Positions 46,901 through 56,924 are shown, counted from the first letter of the stretch. The stretch is DNA of 64,000 bases from Gordonia hankookensis (GCF_014673215.1 NZ_JACWMS010000004.1:124001-188000); one strand, 5' to 3'. Made by a program: numbers and translations. Notes: a model not told the origin generated them from the sequence alone.

Positions 46901-47549
46901 ACAGAAGGACCTCAACACCCTGGGCAAGGTCAACCCACTCGCACTGGAGGAGTTCGCCGCGCTCGAGGAGCGCTACAACTTCCTCTCGGCTCAGCTCGAG
47001 GATGTCAAGGCGGCCCGTCGGGACCTGTTGTCGGTGGTCGAGGAGGTCGACGCCCGCATCCTGCAGGTGTTCACCGAGGCGTACGCCGACGTCGAGCGGG
47101 AGTTCGCCCAGGTGTTCACCACGTTGTTCCCGGGTGGCGAAGGACGTCTCGTGCTCACCGAGCCCGGCGACATGCTCACCACCGGAATCGAGGTCGAGGC
47201 CCGCCCACCGGGAAAGAAGGTCAAGCGGCTCTCGCTGCTCTCCGGTGGTGAGAAGTCGCTCACCGCGGTGGCCATGCTGGTGGCGATCTTCCGGGCACGG
47301 CCCTCCCCGTTCTATGTGATGGACGAGGTGGAGGCGGCACTCGACGACACCAACCTGCGACGCCTGATCTCGCTGTTCGAGCAGTTGCGTGAGCGATCCC
47401 AGCTGATCGTGATCACGCACCAGAAGCCGACGATGCAGGTCGCCGACGCGCTGTACGGCGTGAGTATGCGCGGGGACGGCATCACCACGGTGATCTCGCA
47501 GCGCCTGCGTGGGGTGGACCTGCCGGTCACCAACACCGACGCGACCTGA
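43947..47549 (+). CDS. smc: Chromosome segregation protein SMC
   Basis: Condensin ATPase that folds and separates chromosomes with ScpA and ScpB. The 1200-residue protein has the Walker [10 protein letters not shown] (near residue 32), two long coiled coils (about 170-500 and 670-1000), a hinge domain (about 510-650, with the GGxA-type [14 protein letters not shown] segment) and a C-terminal ATPase half with the signature [14 protein letters not shown] and Walker [14 protein letters not shown]. Complete. scpA/scpB are not in the window. ftsY follows 75 bases downstream. Confidence 0.96.
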   Translation: MHLKSLTLKGFKSFASSTTLRFEPGITCVVGPNGSGKSNVVDALTWVMGEQGAKALRGGKMEDVIFAGTSGRPPLGRAEVTLTIDNSDGALPIEYSEVSITRRMFRDGAGEYEINGNSCRLMDVQELLSDSGIGREMHVIVGQGRLAAILESRPEDRRAFIEEAAGVLKHRKRKEKAVRKLDGMQANLARLTDLTAELRRQLKPLGRQAEVARRAQTVQADLRDARLRLAADDLVTRRSEMAEHTAVEDEVRQQQDEVTAALDHVTAELAEHERHLAEVAPAATAAAQAWFRLSALAERVDATCRVAAERSRYLSEPSSAPGGPDPDELEREAEEAAITEAELDGAVGAAAEYLDAVKAELSRSEQVAAEAEQAHMAAVRAIADRREGLARLEGQVANLRTKSESVDAETARLTSAIAAANERAEAAQAQQDSMAETLGEYEAAEHGLDEHHERSVAALNQANERVASLQAGQRETEQRIASLSARIEALEVGLERNDGGAWLLDNAPDGLVAPMSELLTVDAGYETAIAGALGPAVDAIATVDAIAAVRALAALKAGDGGRAALILGGLPDAAARTDIDLPDGARWASSVVTCRPSVRGAVEHVLADTVLVDTAEQGLDIAQRHRVRTVTLDGDRIGPGSIEGGSSHRPSTLEVQSAIDAATSELAAARRRLEEIEAALDGAMSAQVGRRESAEEALAALHESDANVGGTYEQMARLGHEIRAARSESERLTRQRGKAEEGRAEALTTLHELEERLRYARDESDDTPAHTGDDTPRTAAAEAVAAARSAEMEARLQLRTAEERLASVRGRADSLRRAAQREREARLRAERQDLARRRAAAVASAVVEAGAEVSQRLSVAVQNAQAGRDELEQVRVERTAAVDELKNKVAELTTRLNTLRDTVHRDELARAQAALRIEQLEEQILDSFAIAPDDLVAEYGPDVPMPPSALEMHEYEQAKARGESVVAPAPLPFDRATQETRAKKAQKDLNTLGKVNPLALEEFAALEERYNFLSAQLEDVKAARRDLLSVVEEVDARILQVFTEAYADVEREFAQVFTTLFPGGEGRLVLTEPGDMLTTGIEVEARPPGKKVKRLSLLSGGEKSLTAVAMLVAIFRARPSPFYVMDEVEAALDDTNLRRLISLFEQLRERSQLIVITHQKPTMQVADALYGVSMRGDGITTVISQRLRGVDLPVTNTDAT

Positions 47550-47624
47550 CGGCCGTTCAGCCTCACGTGCGACCCTGATCGGGTAGCTCGCTCGTATCAA
47601 CCACAACGACAGGGGTCTACCGGA

Positions 47625-49175
47625 GTGAACACCGCAGTCATCATCGGCATCGTTGTCGCCGTCATCGTGCTCATCGCGCTGGTCGTTCTCGGCGTGATGT
47701 TGTCGCGGCGACGGCGGATCTCGCTGTCCGACGATTCGGGGACACAGCGGCCCGTCGACGGTACTACCAGGCAGGTCGACAAGTCGGGCGGTTATCAAGC
47801 GGGCTCGGGATTCAACTTCAGCCAGGGCGGCGGCGGGGTCGGTCTCGCCGAACCCCCGGAGCCGGTGGTGCGTCCCGGTACCGAACGCACCGAGGTCGAC
47901 GGCCAGCCCGGTGTCGGTGATGACGCGTCGGTACCCCGCGACTCCGCGCAGCGCGGTATTCGGGACGTCGCGCTGCCCGACGCGGATGCGGACACCGGCA
48001 CGCAGACCCTGCCAGACGACACCACCGAGACATCGGCACCCGACGACGTCGCCGCGGCCCCGAGCTCAGCGCCCGAGGCGCCCGCGGTCGAACCCGCAGA
48101 ACCGGAACCCGCGCCCGAGCCCGCGGCGCCGGAGGCACCTGAGGCGCCGGCGACATCCGAGGTGCCGGTCGCTGAACCGGCAGCAGCCGAACCCACAGCA
48201 GTCGAACCCGCAGCACCCGAGGCGGCCCCGACCGCCGCACCCGAACTCGACGAGATCGCCCCGACGGCGGGCCGGCTCGGCCGTCTGCGCGGGCGGCTGT
48301 CCCGATCCCAGGGCGCGATCGGTAAGAGCATGCTCGGCCTGCTCGGGGCCGGCGATCTGGACGAGGAGAGCTGGGAGGACATCGAGGACACGCTCTTGAT
48401 GGCCGATCTCGGCACGGCGTCCACGATGGCGGTCGTCGAGCGTCTGCGGACCGAACTCGCCACGTCGAGCGTGCGTACCGCCGACGACGCACGCGCGCTG
48501 CTCAAGCGGGTGCTCGTCGAGCAGTTGCGTCCCGGGTTCGACCGCTCGGTCCGTGCCCTGCCGCATGCCGGACAGCCCGCCGTGGTCCTGGTGGTCGGGG
48601 TCAACGGGACCGGGAAGACGACGACCACCGGAAAACTGGCGCGGGTGCTGGTGGCCGACGGCCGACGCGTGCTGTTGGGTGCCGCGGACACCTTCCGCGC
48701 GGCTGCTGCCGACCAGCTGCAGACCTGGGGCGAACGAGTCGGCGCGGAGGTGGTCCGGGGCAAGGAACAGGCGGATCCGGCATCTGTGGCCTTCGACGCC
48801 GTCGTCAAGGGCATCGATCACGGTGCCGACGTGGTGATGATCGACACCGCGGGGAGGCTGCACACCAAGACCGGTCTGATGGACGAGTTGGGCAAGGTCA
48901 AGCGGGTCGTCGAGAAGAAGGCGCCGGTCGACGAGGTTCTGCTCGTGCTCGACGCCACGGTGGGCCAGAACGGGCTCACCCAGGCGCGGGTGTTCGCCGA
49001 AGTCGTCGACATCACGGGCGTGGTCCTGACCAAGCTGGACGGCACCGCCAAGGGCGGCATCGTGTTCCACGTGCAGGAAGAGCTCGGCGTACCGGTGAAG
49101 CTCGTCGGCCTCGGCGAGGGCGCCGACGACCTGGCGCCGTTCGAGCCGGAGGCATTTGTCGACGCGCTGCTGTAG
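47625..49175 (+). CDS. ftsY: Signal recognition particle receptor FtsY
   Basis: Membrane receptor for the SRP, delivering ribosomes to the Sec translocon. The 516-residue protein starts with a membrane helix (about 5-25), then a long Pro/Ala/Glu-rich acidic linker (about 55-210), then the N domain and the GTPase G domain with GVNGTGKTTTTGKL (near residue 325), DTAGRLHTK and TKLDGTAKGG. A true membrane helix rather than an amphipathic helix alone is common in Actinobacteria. Works with Ffh at 53.9 kb. Confidence 0.95.
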   Translation: MNTAVIIGIVVAVIVLIALVVLGVMLSRRRRISLSDDSGTQRPVDGTTRQVDKSGGYQAGSGFNFSQGGGGVGLAEPPEPVVRPGTERTEVDGQPGVGDDASVPRDSAQRGIRDVALPDADADTGTQTLPDDTTETSAPDDVAAAPSSAPEAPAVEPAEPEPAPEPAAPEAPEAPATSEVPVAEPAAAEPTAVEPAAPEAAPTAAPELDEIAPTAGRLGRLRGRLSRSQGAIGKSMLGLLGAGDLDEESWEDIEDTLLMADLGTASTMAVVERLRTELATSSVRTADDARALLKRVLVEQLRPGFDRSVRALPHAGQPAVVLVVGVNGTGKTTTTGKLARVLVADGRRVLLGAADTFRAAAADQLQTWGERVGAEVVRGKEQADPASVAFDAVVKGIDHGADVVMIDTAGRLHTKTGLMDELGKVKRVVEKKAPVDEVLLVLDATVGQNGLTQARVFAEVVDITGVVLTKLDGTAKGGIVFHVQEELGVPVKLVGLGEGADDLAPFEPEAFVDALL

Positions 49176-49179
49176 AAGA

Positions 49180-49196
49180 TTCACCGCTCTGAAATC
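49180..49196 (+). promoter_or_regulatory. GlnR-like site 1 (distal)
   Basis: ATTCAC-N6-GAAAT, matching GNTNAC-N6-GAAAC with differences only at the first base and the last base. It sits just after the ftsY stop, about 210 bases before amt. Confidence 0.4.
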
Positions 49197-49271
49197 GAGC
49201 TTCAGAGAACGTGAATTCGCGGTCGGCGATTCTTCGAAGGGCCTGAGAACCCGCTGAGGCACGACCTGCGC

Positions 49272-49320
49272 TGTTACCCGCAGGAAATATAAACCGGCGA
49301 GTGGTTCACATTCTCGAAAC
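49272..49320 (+). promoter_or_regulatory. Two GlnR-like boxes upstream of amt
   Basis: Box A, TGTTAC-N6-GAAAT (49272-49288); box B, GTTCAC-N6-GAAAC (49304-49320), which fits the GlnR consensus GNTNAC-N6-GAAAC perfectly. They are 32 bases apart, about three helical turns. GlnR activates or represses amt-glnK-glnD operons under nitrogen limitation in related bacteria, so nitrogen control is a strong inference. Confidence 0.65.
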
Positions 49321-49404
49321 GTCTGAGCACCACGGATGAAACCGACTGCCGACAGTCTCTTTGCAGGCGCCGAGCCGTCGGCGCACTCTGAGGAGGTTTC
49401 TACA

Positions 49405-50748
49405 GTGGTTTTGGCACTGCCAGACGACGCTTTCGCAGTTCCAGATGCCGGCAATACAGCGTGGATGCTCGCCAGTGCGTCGATGGTTCTGTTGATGACG
49501 CCGGCATTGGCCTTCTTTTACGGGGGGCTGTCGCGGGGCAAGTCGGTTCTGAACATGATGATGATGTCCTTCGGCTCGATCGCGACCGTCAGTGTCGTGT
49601 ACGTGCTGTGGGGCTTCTCGATGGCTTTCGGTAATGGCATCACAGGCGACGACGACATCTGGGGCGTCTTCTCGAACCCGTTCGCGCTCTTCGGGTCCAA
49701 TCAGTTGATGGAGACCAAAGAGGTGACCAAGGGTGGCGAGGCGGTCGAGCAGGTCGTCACCGGCGGGCTCACGATCCCGTCGACGGTGTTCCTCGCATTC
49801 CAGCTGACCTTCGCGGTCATCACGGTCGCACTCATCTCGGGCTCGCTCGCCGAGCGTGTGAAGTTCTCGACGTGGCTGGTGTTCTCGGTCGTCTGGGCGA
49901 CGATCGTGTACTTCCCGCTGTCGCACATGGTCTGGGGTGGCGGCATCATGTCCGGCGCCGAGAACGGCTTCGCCTCATGGATGTTCGGCACCACCGACGG
50001 CGCAGCGACTGTGGCGCCGATCGACTTCGCCGGCGGCACCGTGGTCCACATCAACGCCGGTATGGCAGGCCTCGTGCTCGCCGTGATCATCGGTTCCCGT
50101 GCCGGATTCGGCAAGACCGCGTACCGGCCGCACAACATCCCGTTCGTGATGCTCGGTGCGGCCCTCCTGTGGTTCGGATGGTTCGGATTCAACGCCGGAT
50201 CGGAACTCGCCGCCGACATGGTCGCAGGCAAGGTGTGGATCAACACGACTGCGGCAACCGCCGCCGCGATGATCGGCTGGCTGGCCGTGGAGTGGATTCG
50301 CGATCGGCACCCCACCTCGGTCGGTGCGGCATCGGGAATCGTCGCAGGTCTGGTCGCTATCACGCCGGCCTGTGGGGCGCTGACCCCGGTCGGATCGATG
50401 ATCCTGGGTGTCGTCGCCGGAATCCTGTCCGCGCTCGCCATCAGCCTGAAGAACAAGTTCGGCTACGACGACTCGCTCGACGTCGTCGGTGTGCACCTCG
50501 TCTCGGGTCTCTGGGGCACGATCGGCATCGGTCTGCTGGCCGAGGAGACCGGTCTGTTCTACGGACACGACTACAAGCAGCTCGTCGTGCAGATCGTCAT
50601 CGCACTCTTCGCCCTGGTGTTCACCGGTGTCCTCACCGCGATCATCGCGCTGGTCCTCAAGCCGCTGGGCTGGAAGGTCAGCCAGGAAGACGAGCACAAC
50701 GGCATCGACGAGGCGGAACATGCGGAGACGGCATATGAACTCGCATGA
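49405..50748 (+). CDS. amt: Ammonium transporter
   Basis: Integral membrane channel for NH4+/NH3, 447 residues with about 11 helices. The Amt fold is recognisable by ALAFFYGGLSRGKSVLNMMMM, the conserved periplasmic region, and the ADMVAGKVW and GAxTPVGSMILG segments lining the pore. GTG 49405 is eight bases after a perfect AGGAGG; an in-frame upstream ATG would add 23 residues with no ribosome site. First gene of amt-glnK-glnD, downstream of GlnR-like boxes; GlnK blocks Amt by inserting its T-loop (family knowledge). Confidence 0.95.
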   Translation: MVLALPDDAFAVPDAGNTAWMLASASMVLLMTPALAFFYGGLSRGKSVLNMMMMSFGSIATVSVVYVLWGFSMAFGNGITGDDDIWGVFSNPFALFGSNQLMETKEVTKGGEAVEQVVTGGLTIPSTVFLAFQLTFAVITVALISGSLAERVKFSTWLVFSVVWATIVYFPLSHMVWGGGIMSGAENGFASWMFGTTDGAATVAPIDFAGGTVVHINAGMAGLVLAVIIGSRAGFGKTAYRPHNIPFVMLGAALLWFGWFGFNAGSELAADMVAGKVWINTTAATAAAMIGWLAVEWIRDRHPTSVGAASGIVAGLVAITPACGALTPVGSMILGVVAGILSALAISLKNKFGYDDSLDVVGVHLVSGLWGTIGIGLLAEETGLFYGHDYKQLVVQIVIALFALVFTGVLTAIIALVLKPLGWKVSQEDEHNGIDEAEHAETAYELA

Positions 50749-50794
50749 ATCCCTGCACTTTCGCTACTACGCTGATTCTTGTGGAGAGGGATAA

Positions 50795-51136
<342 letters not shown>

Positions 51137-51145
51137 GCCGGGCCG

Positions 51146-53785
51146 ATGCCCTTTCTCAACCCATCTCACGGCCCCGCGTCTGATGATTCAGGCGCGGGGC
51201 CGCGTCCTGCACGTCCGATTCCCGAGACACCCGTGGCCGCAACCGATCTCGCTGCCACCCGCCGCCAGCTCCTGGAGTCGGGCAAGAGCGGGAAGCTCGA
51301 CGCCCCGGGCCTTCGGCAGGTGCTCGTCGACCTTCACGAATTCTGGCTGACGTCCAAGGGCGTCGAACTCGGGATACGACCCGACAGTGGGTACTCGATC
51401 ATCGCGGTCGGCGGCCTCGGACGCGGCGAACTGTTGCCGTTCTCCGATCTCGATCTCATCCTGTTGCACGACGACATGCCACCGGACGAGGTCGCCGAGG
51501 TGGCCGACGGCCTGTGGTACCCGTTGTGGGACGCCAACATTCCGCTCGATCACAGCGTGCGCACGGTCCCGCAGGCACTCCAGGTCGCCACCGAGGACGT
51601 CAGTGCCGCACTCGGATTGCTCGAGGCGCGGCACATCGTCGGTGACGAGGATCTGTCCACCTTGCTGATCGGCGGTATCCGCCAGCAGTGGCGCACCGAC
51701 ATCCGTGATCGGTTCCCCGCAGTCGTCGCGCATGCGCAGGATCGCTGGCGTCGCGCCGGTGACATCGCGCATCGCGCCGAGCCGGACCTGAAGAACGGTC
51801 GCGGCGGTCTGCGTGACGTCCAGCTGCTCGGTGCGCTGGCCATCGCGCAACTCACCGACGGGATGGCGAGCCTGCGGCCGGACTCGCCGGGTGCAGGCCC
51901 ACAGGTCGCCTACGGCCGACTGCTGGACATCCGTACCGAATTGCATCGGATCGCCGGTCGTCCCCGGGAGCAGGTCCGCGCACAGGACGCCGACGAGATC
52001 GGTGCGGCCCTGCGGATCGGCGACCGTTTCGACCTGGCACGGGTCATCAGCGATTCGGCCCGCACCATCAGCTATTCCATCGATGTCGGCCTGCGGACCG
52101 CGGGTAATGCGTTGCCGCGCCGGGGTCTCGCGAAACTGCGCCGATCGCCGATCCGCCGCCCGCTGGATGAGGGCGTGGTGGAGCACAACGGGGAGATCGT
52201 GTTGGCGCGCAACGCGATTCCCAGTAAGGACCCGGGGCTCATCCTGCGGGTGGCGTCGGCATCGGCGCGCACAGGTCTGCCGATCAGTGCGTCGACCCTC
52301 AGCCGTCTGGCCGACTACGCCCCCGAACTCAGGGAACCGTGGCCCGCCGAGGCCCTCAGCGATCTTCTCGTGCTGTTGGGGTCGGGCCATCACATGGTCG
52401 ACCCCATCGAGGCCCTCGACCGGACCGGGCTGTGGGGGCGGCTGTTGCCGGAGTGGGGTGCGGTTCGTGACCTGCCGCCACGTGATGCCATCCACACATG
52501 GACCGTCGACCGTCACCTGGTGGAGACGGCGGCACATGCCGGGTCGATGACCACGCGGGTGTCGCGTCCGGACCTGTTGGTGCTCGGTGCGTTGATCCAT
52601 GATCTCGGAAAGGGACGGGGTGCCGATCACAGCATCGTGGGCGCGGACCTGGCCATCCAGGTGGGCAATCGTTTCGGGCTCTGGCCGCAGGATGTGACTC
52701 TCCTGTCGGAGATGGTCCGGCATCATCTCCTCCTGCCGAGTGTGGCGACCCGCCGCGACCTCGACGACCCGGCGACCGCGGAATCGGTGGCCACGACCCT
52801 CGGCCACAACAGGACGCTGCTCGAGCTGCTCGCGACGCTCGCCGAGGCGGACTCGCTCGCGACGGGACCCGGGGTGTGGGGCGAGTGGAAGGCCTCATTG
52901 ATCAACGACCTCGTGCGGCGTGCGCTCCGATTGATCGACGGGGGCGAGCCGGCCAGACCGGAGTCGTTGTCGCCGGAGCAGATCGCGTTGGCGGAGGCCG
53001 GCGGGTTCGCGGTGGTCATGTCGCCTGCCGACGGCCCGCACACCTTCCGGGTGACGATGGTCGCCCCGGACCAGCCCGGCCTGCTGTCCAAGATGGCCGG
53101 CGTGCTGGCGCTCAACGGTCTTCGATCGCACTCGGCGACGGTCCAGGGTCACGGGGGCAGTGCGGTGAACTCGTTCGTCGTGGTCCCGCTCTTCGGCAGC
53201 CCGCCCGAGGGCGGGCTGATGCGCCAGCAGCTGATGGCCGCGATCGACGGCAAGATCGACGTGCTGGCCCGGCTCGACGCACGGGAGGCCGAATCGCCGA
53301 TCCCGACGATCGGGTCGGTGTCGGCGACACCCGGGGTGTCGGCGGGAACGGGCGCCTCGGCGGGCAGCACCGACCCGGCGGTCGATGGTGCGGGCCACCC
53401 GAAGACCGCCGTGCCCGCTCTGTTCGCGGTCGCACCGCCCCGCGTCATCTGGATCGATCTCGATGCTGCCGACTCACCCGCCGATCCCGGCGACGTCCTG
53501 ATGGAGTTGCGGACCGATGACCGCATCGGTCTGTTGAGCCGTGTCAGCGCGGTGATCGAACGGCACGGCGCACAGGTGCGCTGGGCCAAGGTCGCCACCC
53601 TGGGCAGCACCGTCGTCGACACGTTCTGCCTACGTCTCGACGACGACACCGCGTCGGGCAGGACACGCCTGGCCGACGACGTCATCGCGGTGTGTCCGCC
53701 GCCGCAACCGCGTGCCGAAGGCGATGACGGCGACGGCCCGCAGCATCATGGCGGGACCGCGCGGTCGGGGGTGCCGATCAGCTGA
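51146..53785 (+). CDS. glnD: [Protein-PII] nucleotidyltransferase
   Basis: Bifunctional enzyme that modifies P-II when nitrogen is low and removes the group when it is high. The 879-residue protein has a nucleotidyltransferase domain (GGLGRGELLPFSDLDLILLHD, near residue 90), an HD phosphohydrolase domain (LIHDLGKGRGADHS, near residue 485), and two ACT domains at the C-terminus that bind glutamine. In Actinobacteria the added group is AMP. A 60-residue Gly/Ser/Thr-rich insertion with no motif lies between the two ACT domains. Begins nine bases after glnK. Confidence 0.94.
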   Translation: MPFLNPSHGPASDDSGAGPRPARPIPETPVAATDLAATRRQLLESGKSGKLDAPGLRQVLVDLHEFWLTSKGVELGIRPDSGYSIIAVGGLGRGELLPFSDLDLILLHDDMPPDEVAEVADGLWYPLWDANIPLDHSVRTVPQALQVATEDVSAALGLLEARHIVGDEDLSTLLIGGIRQQWRTDIRDRFPAVVAHAQDRWRRAGDIAHRAEPDLKNGRGGLRDVQLLGALAIAQLTDGMASLRPDSPGAGPQVAYGRLLDIRTELHRIAGRPREQVRAQDADEIGAALRIGDRFDLARVISDSARTISYSIDVGLRTAGNALPRRGLAKLRRSPIRRPLDEGVVEHNGEIVLARNAIPSKDPGLILRVASASARTGLPISASTLSRLADYAPELREPWPAEALSDLLVLLGSGHHMVDPIEALDRTGLWGRLLPEWGAVRDLPPRDAIHTWTVDRHLVETAAHAGSMTTRVSRPDLLVLGALIHDLGKGRGADHSIVGADLAIQVGNRFGLWPQDVTLLSEMVRHHLLLPSVATRRDLDDPATAESVATTLGHNRTLLELLATLAEADSLATGPGVWGEWKASLINDLVRRALRLIDGGEPARPESLSPEQIALAEAGGFAVVMSPADGPHTFRVTMVAPDQPGLLSKMAGVLALNGLRSHSATVQGHGGSAVNSFVVVPLFGSPPEGGLMRQQLMAAIDGKIDVLARLDAREAESPIPTIGSVSATPGVSAGTGASAGSTDPAVDGAGHPKTAVPALFAVAPPRVIWIDLDAADSPADPGDVLMELRTDDRIGLLSRVSAVIERHGAQVRWAKVATLGSTVVDTFCLRLDDDTASGRTRLADDVIAVCPPPQPRAEGDDGDGPQHHGGTARSGVPIS

Positions 53786-53878
53786 GCGGCACCCGCCGGA
53801 CGGACACGACGACCACACGACCACGCGCCGGTGAACCATTCCGACACCGGAGGTGATCGGGCCGGGGCACGAGCATGG

Positions 53879-53884
53879 AAGACT
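53879..53884 (+). promoter_or_regulatory. Possible ffh -10 hexamer
   Basis: AAGACT ends six bases before the ATG of ffh. Its first base departs from the TANNNT form. Confidence 0.3.
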
Positions 53885-53890
53885 AGAGGC

Positions 53891-55459
53891 ATGTTCGATT
53901 CGCTTTCCGATCGGTTGGCCGATGCCCTGAAGGATCTTCGCGGTAAGGGCCGGTTGTCCGATGCCGACATCGACCGCACCTGCCGTGAGATACGGCTGGC
54001 GTTGCTCGAGGCCGACGTCTCCCTGCCCGTGGTCCGTGGCTTCATCGCCAAGGTCAAGGAGCGCGCCAAGGGCGCCGAGGTGTCCGGTGCGTTGAACCCT
54101 GCCCAGCAGGTCGTCAAGATCGTCAACGACGAGCTCGTCGGGATCCTGGGTGGCGAGACGCGTCGGATCACGTTCGCGAAGAACCCGCCGACGGTGATCA
54201 TGCTGGCGGGCCTGCAGGGTGCCGGTAAGACCACCCTGGCGGGCAAGCTCGGTCACTGGCTGCAGAAGCAGGGCCACACACCGCTGCTGGTGGCCTGCGA
54301 CCTGCAGCGTCCCGGCGCGGTCTCGCAGCTGCAGATCGTCGGTGAGCGTGCCGGGGTCAAGGTCTTCGCGCCGCATCCCGGGACCAGCATCGGCGGCGAG
54401 GGCCAGCTGGGTGTCACAGCGGGCGATCCGGTGTCGGTGGCGCGCAGTGGCGTGGCCGAGGCGGCCGCCCAGCACCACGACGTCGTGGTGATCGACACCG
54501 CGGGTCGCCTGGGTATCGACCAGGAGCTCATGAAGCAGGCATCGGACATCCGTGATGCCACCGAACCGGATGAGGTCCTGTTCGTCGTCGACGCGATGAT
54601 CGGTCAGGACGCGGTGTCCACCGCCGAGGCCTTCCAGGACGGAGTCGGGTTCACCGGCGTCGTGCTCACCAAACTGGACGGCGATGCCCGTGGTGGTGCG
54701 GCGCTCTCGGTGCGTGAGGTCACCGGACGTCCCATCATGTTCGCGTCGTCTGGCGAGAAGCTCGACGATTTCGACGTCTTCCACCCGGACCGGATGGCCA
54801 GTCGGATTCTCGGGATGGGCGACGTGCTGTCGCTCATCGAACAGGCCGAACAGCATTGGGACACCCAGCAGGCCGAGGCGGCGGCGGCGAAGATCACCCA
54901 GGGGGAATTGACCCTCGAGGACTTCCTCGAGCAGATGCTGATGATCCGCAAGATGGGTCCGATCGGCAACATCCTGGGCATGTTGCCCGGCGCAGGCCAG
55001 ATGAAGGATGCGTTGTCGCAGGTCGACGACAAGCAGCTCGACCGCGTGCAGGCGATCATCCGCGGGATGACGCCTGCGGAGAGAGACAACCCGAAGATCA
55101 TCAACGCGTCGCGCAGGCTGCGTATCGCCAACGGCTCGGGTGTCGCGGTCAGCGAGGTCAATCAGCTCGTCGACCGGTTCTACGACGCCCGCAAGATGAT
55201 GTCGCAGATGTCCGGCCGGATGGGTATGGGCGGCGGGGGACGCAAGACCAACCGTAAGAAGGGCAAGGGCAAGAAGGGCAAGGGCCGCGGGCCCACGCCA
55301 CCGAAGGCCGCGCGTGCCGGTTTCCCCGGCATGGGCGGTATGCCCGGGATGCCTGCCGGTTTCCCCGACCTGTCCAACATGCCTGCGGGCCTCGACGAGC
55401 TGCCACCGGGGCTCGAAGGCCTCGACGTCAGCCAATTCCAGCCCAAGAAGAAGAAGTAG
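53891..55459 (+). CDS. ffh: Signal recognition particle protein Ffh (SRP54)
   Basis: Binds signal sequences of nascent membrane proteins. The 522-residue protein has the N domain, GTPase domain (GLQGAGKTT near residue 107, DTAGRLG, TKLDGDARGG) and the methionine-rich M domain (from about 300, with RKMGPIGNILGMLPG and MMSQMSGRMGMGGGGR). The tail is unusually long and rich in Lys, Gly, Met and Pro. The 4.5S RNA gene is not in this window. Pairs with FtsY at 47.6 kb. Confidence 0.96.
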   Translation: MFDSLSDRLADALKDLRGKGRLSDADIDRTCREIRLALLEADVSLPVVRGFIAKVKERAKGAEVSGALNPAQQVVKIVNDELVGILGGETRRITFAKNPPTVIMLAGLQGAGKTTLAGKLGHWLQKQGHTPLLVACDLQRPGAVSQLQIVGERAGVKVFAPHPGTSIGGEGQLGVTAGDPVSVARSGVAEAAAQHHDVVVIDTAGRLGIDQELMKQASDIRDATEPDEVLFVVDAMIGQDAVSTAEAFQDGVGFTGVVLTKLDGDARGGAALSVREVTGRPIMFASSGEKLDDFDVFHPDRMASRILGMGDVLSLIEQAEQHWDTQQAEAAAAKITQGELTLEDFLEQMLMIRKMGPIGNILGMLPGAGQMKDALSQVDDKQLDRVQAIIRGMTPAERDNPKIINASRRLRIANGSGVAVSEVNQLVDRFYDARKMMSQMSGRMGMGGGGRKTNRKKGKGKKGKGRGPTPPKAARAGFPGMGGMPGMPAGFPDLSNMPAGLDELPPGLEGLDVSQFQPKKKK

Positions 55460-55464
55460 CCGCG

Positions 55465-56574
55465 GTGGCCGGACCGATGGGAATCGGGTCGGCGCCCGCC
55501 GACGACGTGCGGCACTACCGTGGGCGAGACCCGTTCAGTGACGAACAGATCGACCTCTGGGTGGTCGGTGACACCATCACCCGCGAGCCGGTGGCATCCG
55601 CGCGCACCGTCCTCGACGGCGGCTGGATCATCCCGGGCCTGGTGGACGCGCACAACCACGTCGGGATCGCGCCGGGGCTCGGCGTCACCATCGACCGGGC
55701 GCGCGAGTATGCGAAGGCAGATGCGCGCGCAGGCACATTGCTGATCCGCGAGGTGGGGTCGCCACTGGACACCCACCCGCTCGACGACGACCCGGCCTGC
55801 CCGCGCTTCATCCGGTCGGGCAAGCACATCGCGCGCCCGAAACGCTATCTGCGGGATTACGGCGTCGACCTGGAGAATCCGGACGAGCTCGCCGACGAGG
55901 TGACCAGGCAGGCGCGCGATGGCGACGGCTGGGTGAAGATCGTGGGCGATTGGATCGACCGTGAGGTGGGGGATCTCGCGCCGCTGTGGACGCGGCGACA
56001 ACTCGATGCGGCAGTGGCCGCCGCGCACGCGGAGGGAGCGCGGATCACCGCCCACGTCTTCGGCTCCGATGCGCTGCCCGACCTCATCGGCGCCGGAGTC
56101 GACTGCATCGAACACGGCACCGGACTGACGGCGGATCTCGTCGACGAGATGGTCGAACGGTCGATCTCGTTGGTGCCCACCCTGATCCAGGTGGAGAACT
56201 TCCCGGGTATCGCCGATGGCGCGGATCGGTTCCCGACCTATCAGGCGAACATGCGCAAGCTCTACCAGAATGCGGAGGCCGTGTTCGCGACCGCCCGTGA
56301 GGCGGGGATCACGATGTTCGCCGGCACCGATGCGGGTGGGTTCGTGGAGCACGGGCGGATCGTCGACGAGATCGTGGCGATGGCCGCGGTCGGCTTCGGG
56401 GCGGAGGGTGCGTTGCGGGCCGCCAGCGTCGCGCCGCGGGAGTGGCTCGGTGCAGGCGTCCTCGGCGAGGGCGATCGTGCCGACTTCATCGTCCTCGACG
56501 ACGACCCACGTGAAGACCTGACGACCCTGCGCCGACCGCGATCGATTGTTTGCTCCGGGCTAACCGTTTCCTGA
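55465..56574 (+). CDS. Amidohydrolase family protein
   Basis: A 369-residue metal-dependent hydrolase. The metal-binding HNH in LVDAHNHVG, the later His-containing segments (ITAHVFG, CIEHGTG) and the Asp in AGTDAGGF mark the amidohydrolase superfamily of the imidazolonepropionase/prolidase type. The short N-terminal beta-domain and the C-terminal piece (IVLDDDPREDL) are complete. Substrate unknown. GTG 55465 lies five bases after the ffh stop. The corresponding place in M. tuberculosis holds Rv2915c of the same superfamily. Confidence 0.88.
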   Translation: MAGPMGIGSAPADDVRHYRGRDPFSDEQIDLWVVGDTITREPVASARTVLDGGWIIPGLVDAHNHVGIAPGLGVTIDRAREYAKADARAGTLLIREVGSPLDTHPLDDDPACPRFIRSGKHIARPKRYLRDYGVDLENPDELADEVTRQARDGDGWVKIVGDWIDREVGDLAPLWTRRQLDAAVAAAHAEGARITAHVFGSDALPDLIGAGVDCIEHGTGLTADLVDEMVERSISLVPTLIQVENFPGIADGADRFPTYQANMRKLYQNAEAVFATAREAGITMFAGTDAGGFVEHGRIVDEIVAMAAVGFGAEGALRAASVAPREWLGAGVLGEGDRADFIVLDDDPREDLTTLRRPRSIVCSGLTVS

Positions 56575-56798
56575 TCTCATCGAGCACAAAACCCCAGCTC
56601 GCGTCCGTGGCTGTGACGCATTCGTGTGAGGTACTCCACGTTCGTCCAACTGGTACCGCTAACTTACTGGCTGGTAATGTAACGTCCGCGTTGCATGGGT
56701 TCGCGGGCGCGGAGACATCGCCGACTTCACCCCGAGGCAGGTCAGGGGAGGGCCGCCACGGGAGATATCGGTGAGTCGGGGTCTTCGCGGTCGGCACG

Positions 56799-56840
56799 CG
56801 ACATGTGGTTACCTTCAGCGGGGTGGGTAACCACATGTCG
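56799..56840. repeat. Perfect 15-bp inverted repeat
   Basis: CGACATGTGGTTACC and its exact complement, separated by 12 bases. No T-tract follows, so a binding site for a dimeric regulator or a structural hairpin is as likely as a terminator. Confidence 0.75.
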
Positions 56841-56896
56841 AACCCCGTGCGCGACCTCGTGGAGGTCGACGCCGCAGCGTCGATTCGACGCGGTTT

Positions 56897-56924
56897 TTGC
56901 TCCGGCAGTCCGGTCTGGCAGAAT
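56897..56924 (+). promoter_or_regulatory. rpsP promoter
   Basis: -35 TTGCTC (56897-56902) and -10 CAGAAT (56919-56924) in TCTGGCAGAATGG. The -10 context resembles TCTGGCACAATAG before rplS. Confidence 0.5.

Noticed and set aside
43590-47798. A very long minus-strand open frame (about 1400 codons) opposite smc
   Set aside because: It is antisense to the complete SMC protein, its translation is low-complexity Arg/Gly/Val-rich with no domain, and such frames arise from high-GC codon bias.
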